Shown here: positions 49,953 to 59,396 of the stretch, one piece after another
How the letters are laid out: the number at the start of each line of letters is the position of its first letter
How positions within the stretch are numbered: position 1 is the first letter of the stretch
Source of the DNA: Palsa-1150 sp036490515
GTDB lineage: Bacteria > Myxococcota_A > Polyangia > Polyangiales > Polyangiaceae
Assembly: GCA_036490515.1 (NCBI GenBank)
Contig: DASXDU010000007.1
Location: 124,001-188,000 of the forward strand
Direction: 5' to 3'
DNA length: 64,000 nucleotides
Translations under genes and position numbers: made by a program
The notes under the pieces: generated by a model
What the model saw: the letters and a program-made list of their open reading frames with translations, nothing else
The model's database searches: none
Told to the model about the DNA's origin: nothing

Positions 49953-51209
49953 GTGACCGCCGCCTCGCCGCGCGCCGCGCTCCGCCACCCGGACTTCGTC
50001 CGCTACCTCGGGGCCTCGTTCCTCTCGAGCCTCGGCGCCCAGATGATGGGCGTGGCGGTCGGCTGGCAGGTCTACGCCGTCACGCACCGGCCGCTCGATC
50101 TCGGCTGGGTCGGCCTCGCGCAGTTCGTCCCGTCGTTCCTCCTCTCGCCGCTCGCGGGCCACGCGGCCGACCGCCTCGACCGCGCGCGCCTCGTCGCCGC
50201 GAGCGATCTCGCCCTCGCCGTCTGCGCGCTCGCGCTCTTCGCCGCGAGCGCCCGCGGCCTCGCCGGCGTCGCGCCCATCTACGCCGTCCTCGTCGTCGCG
50301 GGGGCGGCGCGCGCGCTCGGAGGGCCCGCGGGGCAGGCGGTCGTGCCGGGCCTCGTCCCGGCGGGGGACCTCGCCGGCGCCGTGACGTGGAGCTCGGGCG
50401 CGTGGCAGGTCTCGACCATCGTCGGCCCGGCCGCAGGCGGCGCCCTCTACGCGGCGCTCCACGGCGCGGCGTGGGTCTACGCGGCGGCGGCCGTCTCGCT
50501 GGCGCTCGCGTCGGCGCTGGCGTTCGCCATCCGCACGCGGTCGGCGCACGGTCCCTCCGAGGGCTTCACCGCGCGCACCGTCCTCGCCGGCCTCCGCTAC
50601 GTCCGCGCCCGCCGCATCCTCCTCGGGTGCATCTCGCTCGATCTCTTCGCGGTCCTGCTCGGCGGGGCGACCGCGCTCCTGCCGGTCTACGCGAGCGACG
50701 TCCTTCACGTCGGCCCGACCGGGCTCGGTGTGCTCCGCGCGGCACCCGCGGCCGGCGCCGCGCTCGTCGCGATCGCCCTCGGCGTGCGTCCGCTCTCGCG
50801 CCGCGCGGGGCCGGCGATGCTCGCGTGCGTGGCGCTCTTCGGCGCGGCGACGGTCGTCTTCGGGGCGTCACGGAGCGTCCCGCTCTCGGTCGCCGCGCTG
50901 CTCGTCCTCGGCGCCGCCGACATGGTGAGCGTGGTCGTGCGCTCCACGGTGATCCAGCTCGAGACGCCCGAGGCGATGCGCGGCCGCGTGAGCGCGGTCA
51001 ACGCGATGTTCATCGCGGGCTCGTCGGAGCTCGGGGAGCTCGAGTCGGGCGTGACCGCGGCGCTCCTCGGCGCGGTGCCGGCGGTGATCCTGGGCGGCGT
51101 GGGGACGCTCGTCGTCGTCGCCGCGTACGCGCTCCTCTTTCCGGAGATCCGCGCGGTCGACCGGCTCGACGGCGCGCAGGGCGCGGAGGGCGCGTCATCC
51201 GCCGCGTAG
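49953..51209 (+). CDS. MFS transporter, EntS/MFS_3-type exporter
   Basis: 418 residues with about 12 membrane helices. The opening (FVRYLGASFLSSLGAQMMGV) and the loop GHAADRLDRARLVAASDLAL are typical of the MFS_3/EntS group that exports siderophores or small molecules; the conserved ETPEAMRGRVSAVNAM segment is present. Cytoplasmic tail is short. GTG 49953 is 7 bases after TAGGCT. It is convergent with a TetR gene, overlapping its end by 15 bp, a common pairing in which the regulator controls the exporter; this control is inferred. Confidence 0.9.
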   Translation: MTAASPRAALRHPDFVRYLGASFLSSLGAQMMGVAVGWQVYAVTHRPLDLGWVGLAQFVPSFLLSPLAGHAADRLDRARLVAASDLALAVCALALFAASARGLAGVAPIYAVLVVAGAARALGGPAGQAVVPGLVPAGDLAGAVTWSSGAWQVSTIVGPAAGGALYAALHGAAWVYAAAAVSLALASALAFAIRTRSAHGPSEGFTARTVLAGLRYVRARRILLGCISLDLFAVLLGGATALLPVYASDVLHVGPTGLGVLRAAPAAGAALVAIALGVRPLSRRAGPAMLACVALFGAATVVFGASRSVPLSVAALLVLGAADMVSVVVRSTVIQLETPEAMRGRVSAVNAMFIAGSSELGELESGVTAALLGAVPAVILGGVGTLVVVAAYALLFPEIRAVDRLDGAQGAEGASSAA

Positions 51210-51881
51210 GTACGCGGTGACGGCGCGCACGGCCTCGTCGGTGGCGTCGGCGAGCGAGAGGCCGCGGGGCCGGCGGAGGACGGCGGCGTGCGCGAGCGAC
51301 TCGACCATCGTCGCGAGGACGAAGACGGCGCGATCGACGTCGCGGACACGGGCGCCTGCGTGGGCGGCGCGCGCTCCCGGCCGGCTCTCCTCGACCGCGC
51401 GGCGGTAGGCGGCGTGCATGCGGACCTTCACGGGGCTGTCGCGGTCGTCGTCGTGGGGGAGCTTCGAGTAGAGGAGGTCGTGGAGCCGCGGGTCGGCCGC
51501 GTGCGCGGCGATCATCCCCTCGACGAGCGCGCGGACGCGGTCCTCGAGCGATGCGCCTCCGGCGCGCGCGAGGGTGCCCTCGACGAGGGCCGCGACGCGT
51601 TCGAGGTGGCGCGCGAGGAGCGCCGCGAAGATGGCCTGCTTGTCGGGGAAGTACTGGTAGACGGAGCCGATGCTGACGCCCGCGGCCTCGGCGATGCGGT
51701 TGGTCGTGACGGCGGCGACGCCTCCGCGGGCGAGCAGGCGCGCGACCGAGTCGAGGACGGCGTCGACGGTGACGCGTGCGCGGCGCTGGCGCGGGGTGCG
51801 GCGCGATGGGCCCGAGGCTCGCGGGACACGCGCGACGCGGGGGACGCGCGCGGCGGCGGAGGGCGTGCGCTTCGAGGCCAC
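51195..51881 (-). CDS. TetR family transcriptional regulator
   Basis: 228 residues. An Arg/Pro-rich N-terminal arm (about 35 residues), then the TetR helix-turn-helix (VTTNRIAEAAGVSIGSVYQY, then FPDKQAIFAALLARH) and a helical ligand-binding domain. Represses transcription when ligand-free in most cases. GTG 51881 is 6 bases after TAGAAC (minus, 51893-51888). The gene is convergent with the MFS exporter (15-bp overlap of the 3' ends). An outer-membrane barrel gene starts divergently 137 bp away and is another possible target. Confidence 0.92.
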   Translation of the reverse strand: MASKRTPSAAARVPRVARVPRASGPSRRTPRQRRARVTVDAVLDSVARLLARGGVAAVTTNRIAEAAGVSIGSVYQYFPDKQAIFAALLARHLERVAALVEGTLARAGGASLEDRVRALVEGMIAAHAADPRLHDLLYSKLPHDDDRDSPVKVRMHAAYRRAVEESRPGARAAHAGARVRDVDRAVFVLATMVESLAHAAVLRRPRGLSLADATDEAVRAVTAYLRGG

Positions 51882-51887
51882 CAGGCG

Positions 51888-51893
51888 GTTCTA
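51888..51893 (-). promoter_or_regulatory. -10 element (TAGAAC) for the TetR gene
   Basis: TAGAAC ends 6 bases before GTG 51881. Confidence 0.4.
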
Positions 51894-52018
51894 GACCGGC
51901 GCGGGGGCTCGGCCCGGGACAATCGAGACGCCGCCGGCGCCGCACGCGCAGAGGCCCGCCTTTCTTGGCCCGGGCTCCTCGCGGGAGCGACGCTCGGCGC
52001 GTCGAGGAGGGGCTTCCC

Positions 52019-52699
52019 ATGCGAATCGGAGTCTTGGTGGCGGCGCTCGTTGCGGCGACCGCGTTCACGGGCACGGCGAACGCGGAGCCGACGCACTTCG
52101 GCAGCCAGGGGGAGCTGGTCATCTCGGACGACCAGCCCATCGGGCTCCTCACGTCCTTCGGCACGGGGCTCATCACGCCTCTGCCTCCCGGCTCGACCTC
52201 GACGGCGAGCTTCCAGTTCGCGAGCGTGAGCGGCAACAACAGCAGCGGGACCGAGTTCGGGCTCTCGCCGGCGCTCGACTACTTCGTCATCGACAGCCTC
52301 TCGCTCGGCGCGGACCTCCTCGTCGAGATCCTGAGCCCCTCGCACGAGAACCCCGCGCCCGGTACCACCAGCACGAACCCGGGCGGCCAGGACACCCTGC
52401 TCGGCATCGCGCCCCGCGTCGGCTACGACCTGCGCCTCTCGGACGCGTTCACGTTCTGGCCGAAGGTCTACTTCGCCTATGCGACGCTCTCGGGCCCCGG
52501 CGGAGGCGCCAACTCGGAGACCCTCGGAGTCTTCGCGCCGTTCCTCTGGCACCCGGTCCCGCACTTCTTCCTCGGGCTCGGTCCGAACTTCTCGACGCAG
52601 CTCGGGAACAACCTGACTGGGGGCGGGCAGAGCCAGGGCCAACCGAAGGTCACGCAGCTCGGCATCCAGGCCACCCTCGGCGGCTGGTTCGGCGACTGA
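52019..52699 (+). CDS. Outer-membrane beta-barrel-like protein
   Basis: 226 residues, signal peptide cleaved near ANA (residue 22). The mature protein is made of alternating strands with aromatic residues (FQFASVSGNN, WPKVYFAYATLSG, GIQATLGGWF) and loops rich in Gly, Asn and Ser; it ends in Phe-Gly-Asp. Likely a small outer-membrane barrel (OmpW/opacity-like) of unknown function. GAGGAGG seven to eight bases before ATG 52019 supports this start; the transcript therefore has a leader. Confidence 0.75.
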   Translation: MRIGVLVAALVAATAFTGTANAEPTHFGSQGELVISDDQPIGLLTSFGTGLITPLPPGSTSTASFQFASVSGNNSSGTEFGLSPALDYFVIDSLSLGADLLVEILSPSHENPAPGTTSTNPGGQDTLLGIAPRVGYDLRLSDAFTFWPKVYFAYATLSGPGGGANSETLGVFAPFLWHPVPHFFLGLGPNFSTQLGNNLTGGGQSQGQPKVTQLGIQATLGGWFGD

Positions 52700-52726
52700 C
52701 GCCGGCGTGCGCTCGGCGAGGGCGGC

Positions 52727-53578
52727 TCAGGCCCAGCCGCGATCGCGCACGAGAGCCCGCGCGGCGGCGAGGTCGACGCCCAGCGCCTCGAACCCGGGGA
52801 GGATGACGTCGCGGAGCGCGCGGCGGTAGACGTCGGCGCCCGCGCGCGGCCCGAGGTAGGCGCACGCTTCGAGGCAGGGATCGTCGGCGTCGTGCGGGCG
52901 GCCGGGGGCAGATGCGCCGTCGTCGCGGGTGGGCGCCGCGGCCCCCCTGCGACGGGGCTTCGCGTCGAGGACGGGCGCGAAGGTGCGCGCGAGCATGGCG
53001 GGGAGCGCCGCGGCGAGCCCGCCGAGGGCGCCGTCGCGGGCGCGCCCGGCGAGATAGGCCCAGCCGACGCGGCCGTGGTCGATCTCGTCCTCGAGGAGCG
53101 ACTCGACGGCCTCGCGCGCGACGGGATCGGTCGTGCGCGCGAGCATCTCGGTGAAGTAGACGCCGGTGAGCGTCTCGCTCATGCAGCACATCTCGACGAC
53201 GTGGAAGAGGACGCGGTCGCCGGCGCTCGCGCCTGCGTGCATGGGGACCTTCGGCAGGCCGCGAAAGCCGCCGGGGACGGCGCCCTCGCCGAGGAGCGCG
53301 ACGGCGAAGCGGCGGCAGATCGCGGCGTGGCGGACCTCGTCGCACGCGGCGCGCGTGACCAGCGCGAGGACGACGGGATCGCAGCCTGCGGCGGCGAGCT
53401 CGCGCGCGAGGAGGGAGAACGCGCCGACGGCGAGGTGCTCCTGGCGGGTGCGCTCGAGCCACGTCGCCCCGACCGCGCGCCGTCCCGCGTCGCCGAGGCG
53501 GCCCGCGTCGAGCGCGTCCCAGGCGATCGTGCGCCGCGCGCCGCCGCCGGTGGACTCGAAGCGCGCGACGTCGGTCAC
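52727..53578 (-). CDS. Ferritin-like di-iron protein
   Basis: 283 residues. A four-helix ferritin-like core with the iron-ligand pattern RQEHLAVGAF, CDEVRHA, SETLTGVYF and EDEIDHGRVGW (paired Glu and ExxH). The helical C-terminus is extra. Such proteins oxidise or hydroxylate small molecules or sense iron; no specific family was assigned. GTG 53578 overlaps the stop of the upstream lipoprotein gene (GTGA), so they form an operon. No signal peptide. Confidence 0.8.
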   Translation of the reverse strand: MTDVARFESTGGGARRTIAWDALDAGRLGDAGRRAVGATWLERTRQEHLAVGAFSLLARELAAAGCDPVVLALVTRAACDEVRHAAICRRFAVALLGEGAVPGGFRGLPKVPMHAGASAGDRVLFHVVEMCCMSETLTGVYFTEMLARTTDPVAREAVESLLEDEIDHGRVGWAYLAGRARDGALGGLAAALPAMLARTFAPVLDAKPRRRGAAAPTRDDGASAPGRPHDADDPCLEACAYLGPRAGADVYRRALRDVILPGFEALGVDLAAARALVRDRGWA

Positions 53579-53958
53579 GGCGAAGCCGTCTCGAACGGGA
53601 ACCCGGCGTCGGCGTCGGCGTCGGTGCTGCTGCCGGCGTCGAGGGCGCCGGTGTCGAAGAAGCCGGCCTCGGTGCTGGGGCCCTCCTGCGGGAAGGCGTC
53701 CCCGGCGTCGGCCTTCGCGCCGTCGTTCACGGACGCCTCGGAGGCGTACCCGGTCTCCTGGGGGAACGCGTCGACGTACGACGCGGTCTCGGCGGGGAAC
53801 TCGTCGCCGCGGCCCGCCTCGTAGGGCGGGGGCCCTTCGGTGGGGAAGCCGGAGTCCTCCTCGTGGGTCGTGTGCTGGACCGAGCCGCCGCACCCGACCA
53901 CCACGCCCGGCGCAGCGGCCGCGAGCGCCACCCCTCCGGCGACGATGACCCGGAACAT
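53575..53958 (-). CDS. Lipoprotein with FP(Q/T/A)E repeats
   Basis: 127 residues. Signal ending in lipobox VVGC (near residue 22). The rest is acidic and low-complexity with a recurring GFPTEG, EFPAET, AFPQET, AFPQEG, GFPFET motif spaced 15-25 residues. Not recognised. Coupled to the ferritin-like protein by a GTGA overlap. ATG 53958 gives the best signal; GTG 53976 is an alternative. Confidence 0.6.
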   Translation of the reverse strand: MFRVIVAGGVALAAAAPGVVVGCGGSVQHTTHEEDSGFPTEGPPPYEAGRGDEFPAETASYVDAFPQETGYASEASVNDGAKADAGDAFPQEGPSTEAGFFDTGALDAGSSTDADADAGFPFETASP

Positions 53959-54073
53959 CTTGTCTACGCTTGCCACGGCTGCCCCCTCTGCACGCGAGGT
54001 ACCACCCCGATGCACCGGGAAGAACGCACGCCCGCTGTGCCACTCGGGGCCACGCCCGCTCGCCGCGTCGCGT

Positions 54074-54667
54074 TCACTTCTCGAACCGGAGGAGCGTCTC
54101 GCAGGCGCGGGCGCCGTGGCCGACGCACGCGAGGCGCTCGACGGACCACTGCCTGTAGCCCATCGCCTCGAAGACGTAGGCCATCGTGTAGATGGTCATC
54201 CAGCAGAGGACCGGGTGGTGACCCGGCCAGTCGCGCGTCGTCGAGTGGGCCTCGCCGGGGGCGCGAAGGACGACGGTGCGGTCGCCGGTCGTGTGGAGGC
54301 GCCGCCAGAGGCGGGGGACGTGGCGGGCATAGAGCTCGGGGCTGGCCACGGCGCGGAAGAGGACGCGGTAGACGCCGCGGATCATGCGCGGGACGACGTC
54401 GCGGTTGGCGTCGCGCGCGACGTCGCGGGCCTCGTTGCCGACGCGGGCCGCGAGGCGGTCGAGCATCGGGTGCGTGAGCGTGGTCGGGTACCAGCTCGCG
54501 CCGAGGATGCCGAGCGCGGGCTGGCTGGGCTCGATGGTCGCGAGCAGCGCGGGCGGGACGCCGGTGAGCAGGGCGCGCGTCTCGTCGTGGCCGAACTTGC
54601 GGTCGTGCCAGAGCAGGAACTCGCGGATCGCGGCTCCCTTGATGAGTGGCTCGGTCGCGTCGGTCAC
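54074..54667 (-). CDS. DUF2378-like (TIGR02265) protein
   Basis: 197 residues. The pattern (LIKGAAIREFLLWHDRKFG, SWYPTTLTHPMLDRLAARVG, VYRVLFRAVASPELYARHVP, RLWRRLHTTGDRTVVLRAPG) resembles the DUF2378 family expanded in Myxococcales, related to V4R/haem-NO-binding-like sensor folds. Function unknown; possible ligand sensing. GTG 54667 is 9 bases after TACGCT (minus, 54682-54677). Confidence 0.65.
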   Translation of the reverse strand: MTDATEPLIKGAAIREFLLWHDRKFGHDETRALLTGVPPALLATIEPSQPALGILGASWYPTTLTHPMLDRLAARVGNEARDVARDANRDVVPRMIRGVYRVLFRAVASPELYARHVPRLWRRLHTTGDRTVVLRAPGEAHSTTRDWPGHHPVLCWMTIYTMAYVFEAMGYRQWSVERLACVGHGARACETLLRFEK

Positions 54668-54676
54668 CCGGGCGCG

Positions 54677-54682
54677 AGCGTA
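54677..54682 (-). promoter_or_regulatory. -10 element (TACGCT) next to the stop of the crotonase gene
   Basis: TACGCT ends 9 bases before GTG 54667 and lies one base downstream of the upstream crotonase stop (TGA 54685-54683), so this gene probably has its own promoter. Confidence 0.4.
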
Positions 54683-55467
54683 TCAGCGGCCTTCGAACCT
54701 GGCGGCGCGCTTCTCGAGGAAGGCGCGCATGCCTTCCCGCTGGTCGGCGGTGCCGAAGAGGGCGGAGAAGGCGGTCGCCTCGAGGTCGTTGGCCGTGGGG
54801 AGCGCGACGTCGGCGCCGTGGAGGACGACGCGCTTGACCGAGGCGATGGCGAGCGGGCCCTTCGCGGCGATCTTGGCGGCGACCTCGCGCACGCGCGGCA
54901 GGAGCTCGGCGTGCGGGACGACCGCGTTGACGAGGCCGATGCGGAGGGCCTCGTCGGCGCCGATGACGTCGCCCGTCATGCAGAGCTCGCGGGCGCGGGC
55001 CGCGCCGACGCGGCGGGCGAGGCGCTGGGTGCCGCCGAAGCCGGGGATGACGCCGAGGTTGACCTCGGGCTGGCCGAGCTTGGCCTTGTCGCTCGCGTAG
55101 ACGAAGTCGCACGCGAGCGCGAGCTCGCAGCCGCCGCCGAGCGCGAAGCCGTTGACGGCCGCGATGACGGGGAAGTGCGCCTGCTCGATCGCGGCGCCGA
55201 TGCGGTGCCCGACCTCGGCGAAGGCGCGGGCCTGCGTGGGCGTCATCTCGCTCATCGCGGCGATGTCGGCGCCGGCGGCGAAGGCCTTGTCGCCCGCGCC
55301 GGTGAGGACGACGACGCGCACGCTCGGGTCGGCGGCGAGATCCGTGACGTGCCTGGCGAGCTCGCCGAGGAGCTCGGCGTTGAGCGCGTTGAGCTTCTCG
55401 GGGCGGTTGAGCGTGAGCGTCGCGACGTGGCCGCCGTCGGCGCGGTCGAGCAGGACGGTGCTCGTGC

Positions 55468-55471
<4 letters not shown>
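54683..55471 (-). CDS. Enoyl-CoA hydratase
   Basis: 262 residues, full-length crotonase fold: NRPEKLNALNAELL, FAAGADIAAMSEM (oxyanion residues), NGFALGGGCELALACDF with the catalytic Glu in GQPEVNLGVIPGFGGTQRL. It hydrates crotonyl- and related trans-2-enoyl-CoA. The GTG at 55471 overlaps the stop of the 3-hydroxyacyl-CoA dehydrogenase gene, so both are cotranslated. Together they fit the middle of the fatty-acid or butyrate/poly-hydroxybutyrate pathway. Confidence 0.92.
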
Positions 55472-56370
<899 letters not shown>

Positions 56371-56386
56371 GCTCACGCCGCTCCCG

Positions 56387-57244
56387 ATGGGGTTCGCCGT
56401 GCGACATACCACGCTTTGGGCCGCGGTCGCGCTGCCGCTCGCGTTGGCGGGCTGCGTGCACGCGACGGCCGTGGATCGCGCGCAGACGCTCGTGCGGCAG
56501 CATCGCGAGGAGGACGCGGTCGCGTCGCTCCGGAAGGACCTCGCGGCGCACCCGGAGGACGTGCCGGCGAGGCGCCTTCTCGTGCGCCTGCTCGGCTTCA
56601 CGGGGGACATGAACGCGGCGCGCGCGGAGACCGAGGACCTCGTCGCGCGCCTCGGGCCGGACGATCCGACGCCGTACGTCGAGCTCGGGCACGCGCTCGA
56701 GCTCGCGCACAGGTACGACGAGGCGCTCGAAGCGTACGACGCGGCCGCGAGCGCGGCGCCGGCCTCGCCGGTGGGGCCGCGCGAGGGAGGGATGCGCGCG
56801 GCGCGATGGGGCGAGGCGGAGTGGGCGCGGCCGCGGCTCGAGGAGGCGGTCCGGCGCGGCGGGGGAGATGCCGAGACGTGGCACACGCTCGGGCTCGTGC
56901 GGCTGCACCTCGGCGACGAGGAGGGCGCGGAGCAGGCGTACCGGACGGGCGCGGCGGTGGAGCCGACGGGGCCGGCGTGCTGGCTCGGGCTCGCCACCGT
57001 CGCGGTGGTCCGCGGCGACGGGGCGGCGGCCCTCGCGGCGTACGACAAGCTGATGGAGCTGCGGCCCCGGTTCGCGGCGGGCGAGATGGGGCGCGCGTGG
57101 GCGCTCGCGAAGCTCGGGAGGAAGGACGACGCGGCGAAGGCGCTCGACCGGGCGCAGGAGCTCGGCGCGCCCGAGCCCCAGATCGCGCGGCAGCGCGCGG
57201 CGCTCGCCGCTCAGGGCGTGCCGGACGTGAAGGTCAGGGAGTAG
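56387..57244 (+). CDS. TPR lipoprotein
   Basis: 285 residues. Lipobox ALAGC, then six or seven TPR repeats (EEDAVASLRKDLAAHPEDVP, PYVELGHALELAHRYDEALE, CWLGLATVAVVRGDGAAALA). Probably a periplasmic or outer-membrane scaffold, partner unknown. ATG 56387 is preferred; ATG 56369 (overlapping the divergent dehydrogenase start codon) and GTG 56399 are in frame. The last 34 bp overlap the end of the convergent AgmX-like gene. Confidence 0.75.
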   Translation: MGFAVRHTTLWAAVALPLALAGCVHATAVDRAQTLVRQHREEDAVASLRKDLAAHPEDVPARRLLVRLLGFTGDMNAARAETEDLVARLGPDDPTPYVELGHALELAHRYDEALEAYDAAASAAPASPVGPREGGMRAARWGEAEWARPRLEEAVRRGGGDAETWHTLGLVRLHLGDEEGAEQAYRTGAAVEPTGPACWLGLATVAVVRGDGAAALAAYDKLMELRPRFAAGEMGRAWALAKLGRKDDAAKALDRAQELGAPEPQIARQRAALAAQGVPDVKVRE

Positions 57245-57825
57245 ACGACCGGGAGCGGCCCGCCCGTGGGCGCGGGGAACGAGAGGTACCCGAACATCCT
57301 CTTCACGCACTCGACGGTGGCCTTGTCGGGCAGCGTGGAGCCGGCGTCGGTGACCGAGCCGGCCGCGCCCGTCGCGTCGATGACGAAGCGGACGCGGACT
57401 CTCCCGGCGAGCGTCGGGTCGGAGCGCAGGCCGGCGCTGTAGCAGAGGCGCGCGCGGCCGAAGTTCTGGCGGACGATGCGCTGGATGACCTCGGGCGGAA
57501 GGCCGCTGCCCGTCACGGTGGCGCCGTCGTCGTGCACGTGGACGGGGGAGCGTGGGCCGACGGGGGTGCCGAGCGGGTTTCCGAAGATGCCGACGCCGGC
57601 GTCCCACGCGAGACCGGCGGTGGCCGTGCCGCCGGGGAGCACGACGTTCGCGGACGACGCGGCGGCCGGGATCCCGCCGGAGGTCGCGGGCGCAGCGGCG
57701 ACCGGGCCGTCGTCGAGCGGCGCGCCACGCGAGCACCCTGCGCTCGAGGCGATGGCAAGCAGACTCACGGCGAGCGCGACGAGACGCGCGCCGAACGCGG
57801 GGACGGAGAACGTGCGTCGTGCCAC
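57211..57825 (-). CDS. Lipoprotein with AgmX/PglI C-terminal domain
   Basis: 204 residues. Lipobox SAGC near residue 31. The C-terminal 100 residues match the AgmX/PglI C-terminal domain, a TonB-C-like fold found in gliding and adhesion proteins of myxobacteria: LPPEVIQRIVRQNFGRARLC, then VRVRFVIDATGA, then VECVKRMFGYLSFPAP. Possible energy-coupling or scaffolding role. GTG 57825 begins the signal sequence and follows TACGCT (minus, 57844-57839) by 13 bases; ATG 57870 is in frame but adds a polar stretch. Convergent overlap of 34 bp with the TPR lipoprotein. Confidence 0.8.
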   Translation of the reverse strand: MARRTFSVPAFGARLVALAVSLLAIASSAGCSRGAPLDDGPVAAAPATSGGIPAAASSANVVLPGGTATAGLAWDAGVGIFGNPLGTPVGPRSPVHVHDDGATVTGSGLPPEVIQRIVRQNFGRARLCYSAGLRSDPTLAGRVRVRFVIDATGAAGSVTDAGSTLPDKATVECVKRMFGYLSFPAPTGGPLPVVYSLTFTSGTP

Positions 57826-57857
57826 GGCAGGAGCCCTCAGCGTACCGCGGGTTCCTG

Positions 57858-57863
57858 TATGCT
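57858..57863 (+). promoter_or_regulatory. -10 element (TATGCT) for the aldehyde dehydrogenase gene
   Basis: TATGCT ends 9 bases before ATG 57873 and decides that start over an upstream frame. Confidence 0.5.
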
Positions 57864-57872
57864 GCGCCACGC

Positions 57873-59369
57873 ATGACGGACACCTCGCCCGAGCCGAACG
57901 TTCCCGCCGTCGACGCCGTCGTCCAGAAGGCGCGCGCCGCCCAGGCCGCGTGGGCCGCGCTCTCGGTCGAGGAGCGCGTGAAGCGCATCGCGCCGCTGCG
58001 GAGCCGAGCGCTCGACGGGGCGGAGCGCATCGCGAAGATCATCTGCGAGGAGGTCGGCAAGCCCGAGGTCGAGGCGCTCCTCGGCGAGGCGCTCCCCACG
58101 GCGGACGTCGTCGCGTACTGGACCGCGAACATCGTCGAGATGCTCGACCCCGAGGAGGTCGACATCGACGCGTTCGCGTACCCCGGCAAGGAGGGGACGA
58201 TCGAGCGCGAGGCCCGCGGCGTCGTCGCGGTCATCATGCCGTGGAACTTCCCCTTCGCGCTCCCGTTCCGCACGATCGTGCCGGCCCTGCTGGCGGGCAA
58301 CGCGGTCGTCTTCAAGCCGAGCGAGGTGACGCCCAAGACCGGCGCGCTGGTCGTCGAGCTGCTCGAGGGGCTCGTGCCCGAGGGGCTCGTGGGGCTCGTC
58401 GAGGGGGCGGGGGACGCGGGCGCCGCCCTCTGCAAGGCGGACGTGGACCTCGTGGTCTTCACCGGGAGCGTCGCGACGGGGCGCAAGGTCGCGCACGCGT
58501 GCGCCGAGCGCCTGGTCCCGTGCTCGCTGGAGCTCGGCGGCAAGGACGCGGCGATCGTGCTGGCCGACGCGAACCTCGAGCGCGCGGCCAACGGCATCGT
58601 GTGGGGCGCGATGATGAACGCAGGCCAGAACTGCGCGTCGGTCGAGCGCGTCTACGTCGAGAAGTCGATCGCGGAGGCGTTCACGAAGAAGGTCGTCGAG
58701 GTGGTCGGCACGCTCAAGGGAGGGACCGACTTCGGAGGGCTCGCGACGGAAGCGCAGCGGGCCGTCGTGGCGCGGCACGTGGCCGCCGCGAAGGCCGCCG
58801 GGGGCAAGGTGCTCGCCGGCGGGGCGGACGACGTGGACAAGCGGACGAAGGACTATCCGCCCACGGTCGTGAGCGTCGAGACGGACGAGACGCCGCTCAT
58901 GCGCGACGAGACGTTCGGGCCGGTCGTGCCCATCGCGGTCGTGGCCGACGCCGACGAGGCGGTCGAGCGCGCCAACGGGTCGCGCTACGGCCTCACGGCG
59001 AGCGTCTGGACGAAGAACAGAAAGCAGGGCCTCGCCCTCGCGAAGAAGCTCCGCGCCGGCGTCGTCACCATCAACAACCATGCCTTCACCGGCGCCCTGC
59101 CGAACACCCCCTGGAGCGGCTTCGGTGAGACCGGCTGGGGCATCACGGGCTCGCCGCTGGCGCTCGACACGCTGACGCGGCCTCGCTTCGTCCTGCTCGA
59201 CAGGAGCCGCGCGAAGCGCGAGCTCTGGTGGTACCCGTACACGCCTGCCCTGCGCAGGGTGGCGCTCGCGATGGCGGTCGTCCGCAGCGGGACGGCGGGC
59301 ATCTTCGCGCGCGTGGCGGCGTTCTTTCGCCTCGTCGGCGCGGTCATGGCGCGCGGCCGCGGCCAGTAG
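57873..59369 (+). CDS. NAD(P)-dependent aldehyde dehydrogenase
   Basis: 498 residues. ALDH superfamily: VVAVIMPWNFPFALPFRTIV (cofactor site), FTGSVATGRKV, general base Glu220 in LELGGKDA, nucleophile Cys254 in NAGQNCAS, ETFGPVVPI, and PWSGFGETGWG. Oxidises an aldehyde to the acid; substrate not assigned. An extra 35-residue hydrophobic C-terminus (RRVALAMAVVRSGTAGIFAR) may anchor it to the membrane, unusual for the family. ATG 57873 is 9 bases after TATGCT. Confidence 0.94.
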   Translation: MTDTSPEPNVPAVDAVVQKARAAQAAWAALSVEERVKRIAPLRSRALDGAERIAKIICEEVGKPEVEALLGEALPTADVVAYWTANIVEMLDPEEVDIDAFAYPGKEGTIEREARGVVAVIMPWNFPFALPFRTIVPALLAGNAVVFKPSEVTPKTGALVVELLEGLVPEGLVGLVEGAGDAGAALCKADVDLVVFTGSVATGRKVAHACAERLVPCSLELGGKDAAIVLADANLERAANGIVWGAMMNAGQNCASVERVYVEKSIAEAFTKKVVEVVGTLKGGTDFGGLATEAQRAVVARHVAAAKAAGGKVLAGGADDVDKRTKDYPPTVVSVETDETPLMRDETFGPVVPIAVVADADEAVERANGSRYGLTASVWTKNRKQGLALAKKLRAGVVTINNHAFTGALPNTPWSGFGETGWGITGSPLALDTLTRPRFVLLDRSRAKRELWWYPYTPALRRVALAMAVVRSGTAGIFARVAAFFRLVGAVMARGRGQ

Positions 59370-59396
59370 CGCGCGTAGCGCTCCCCCCCGGCGCGC

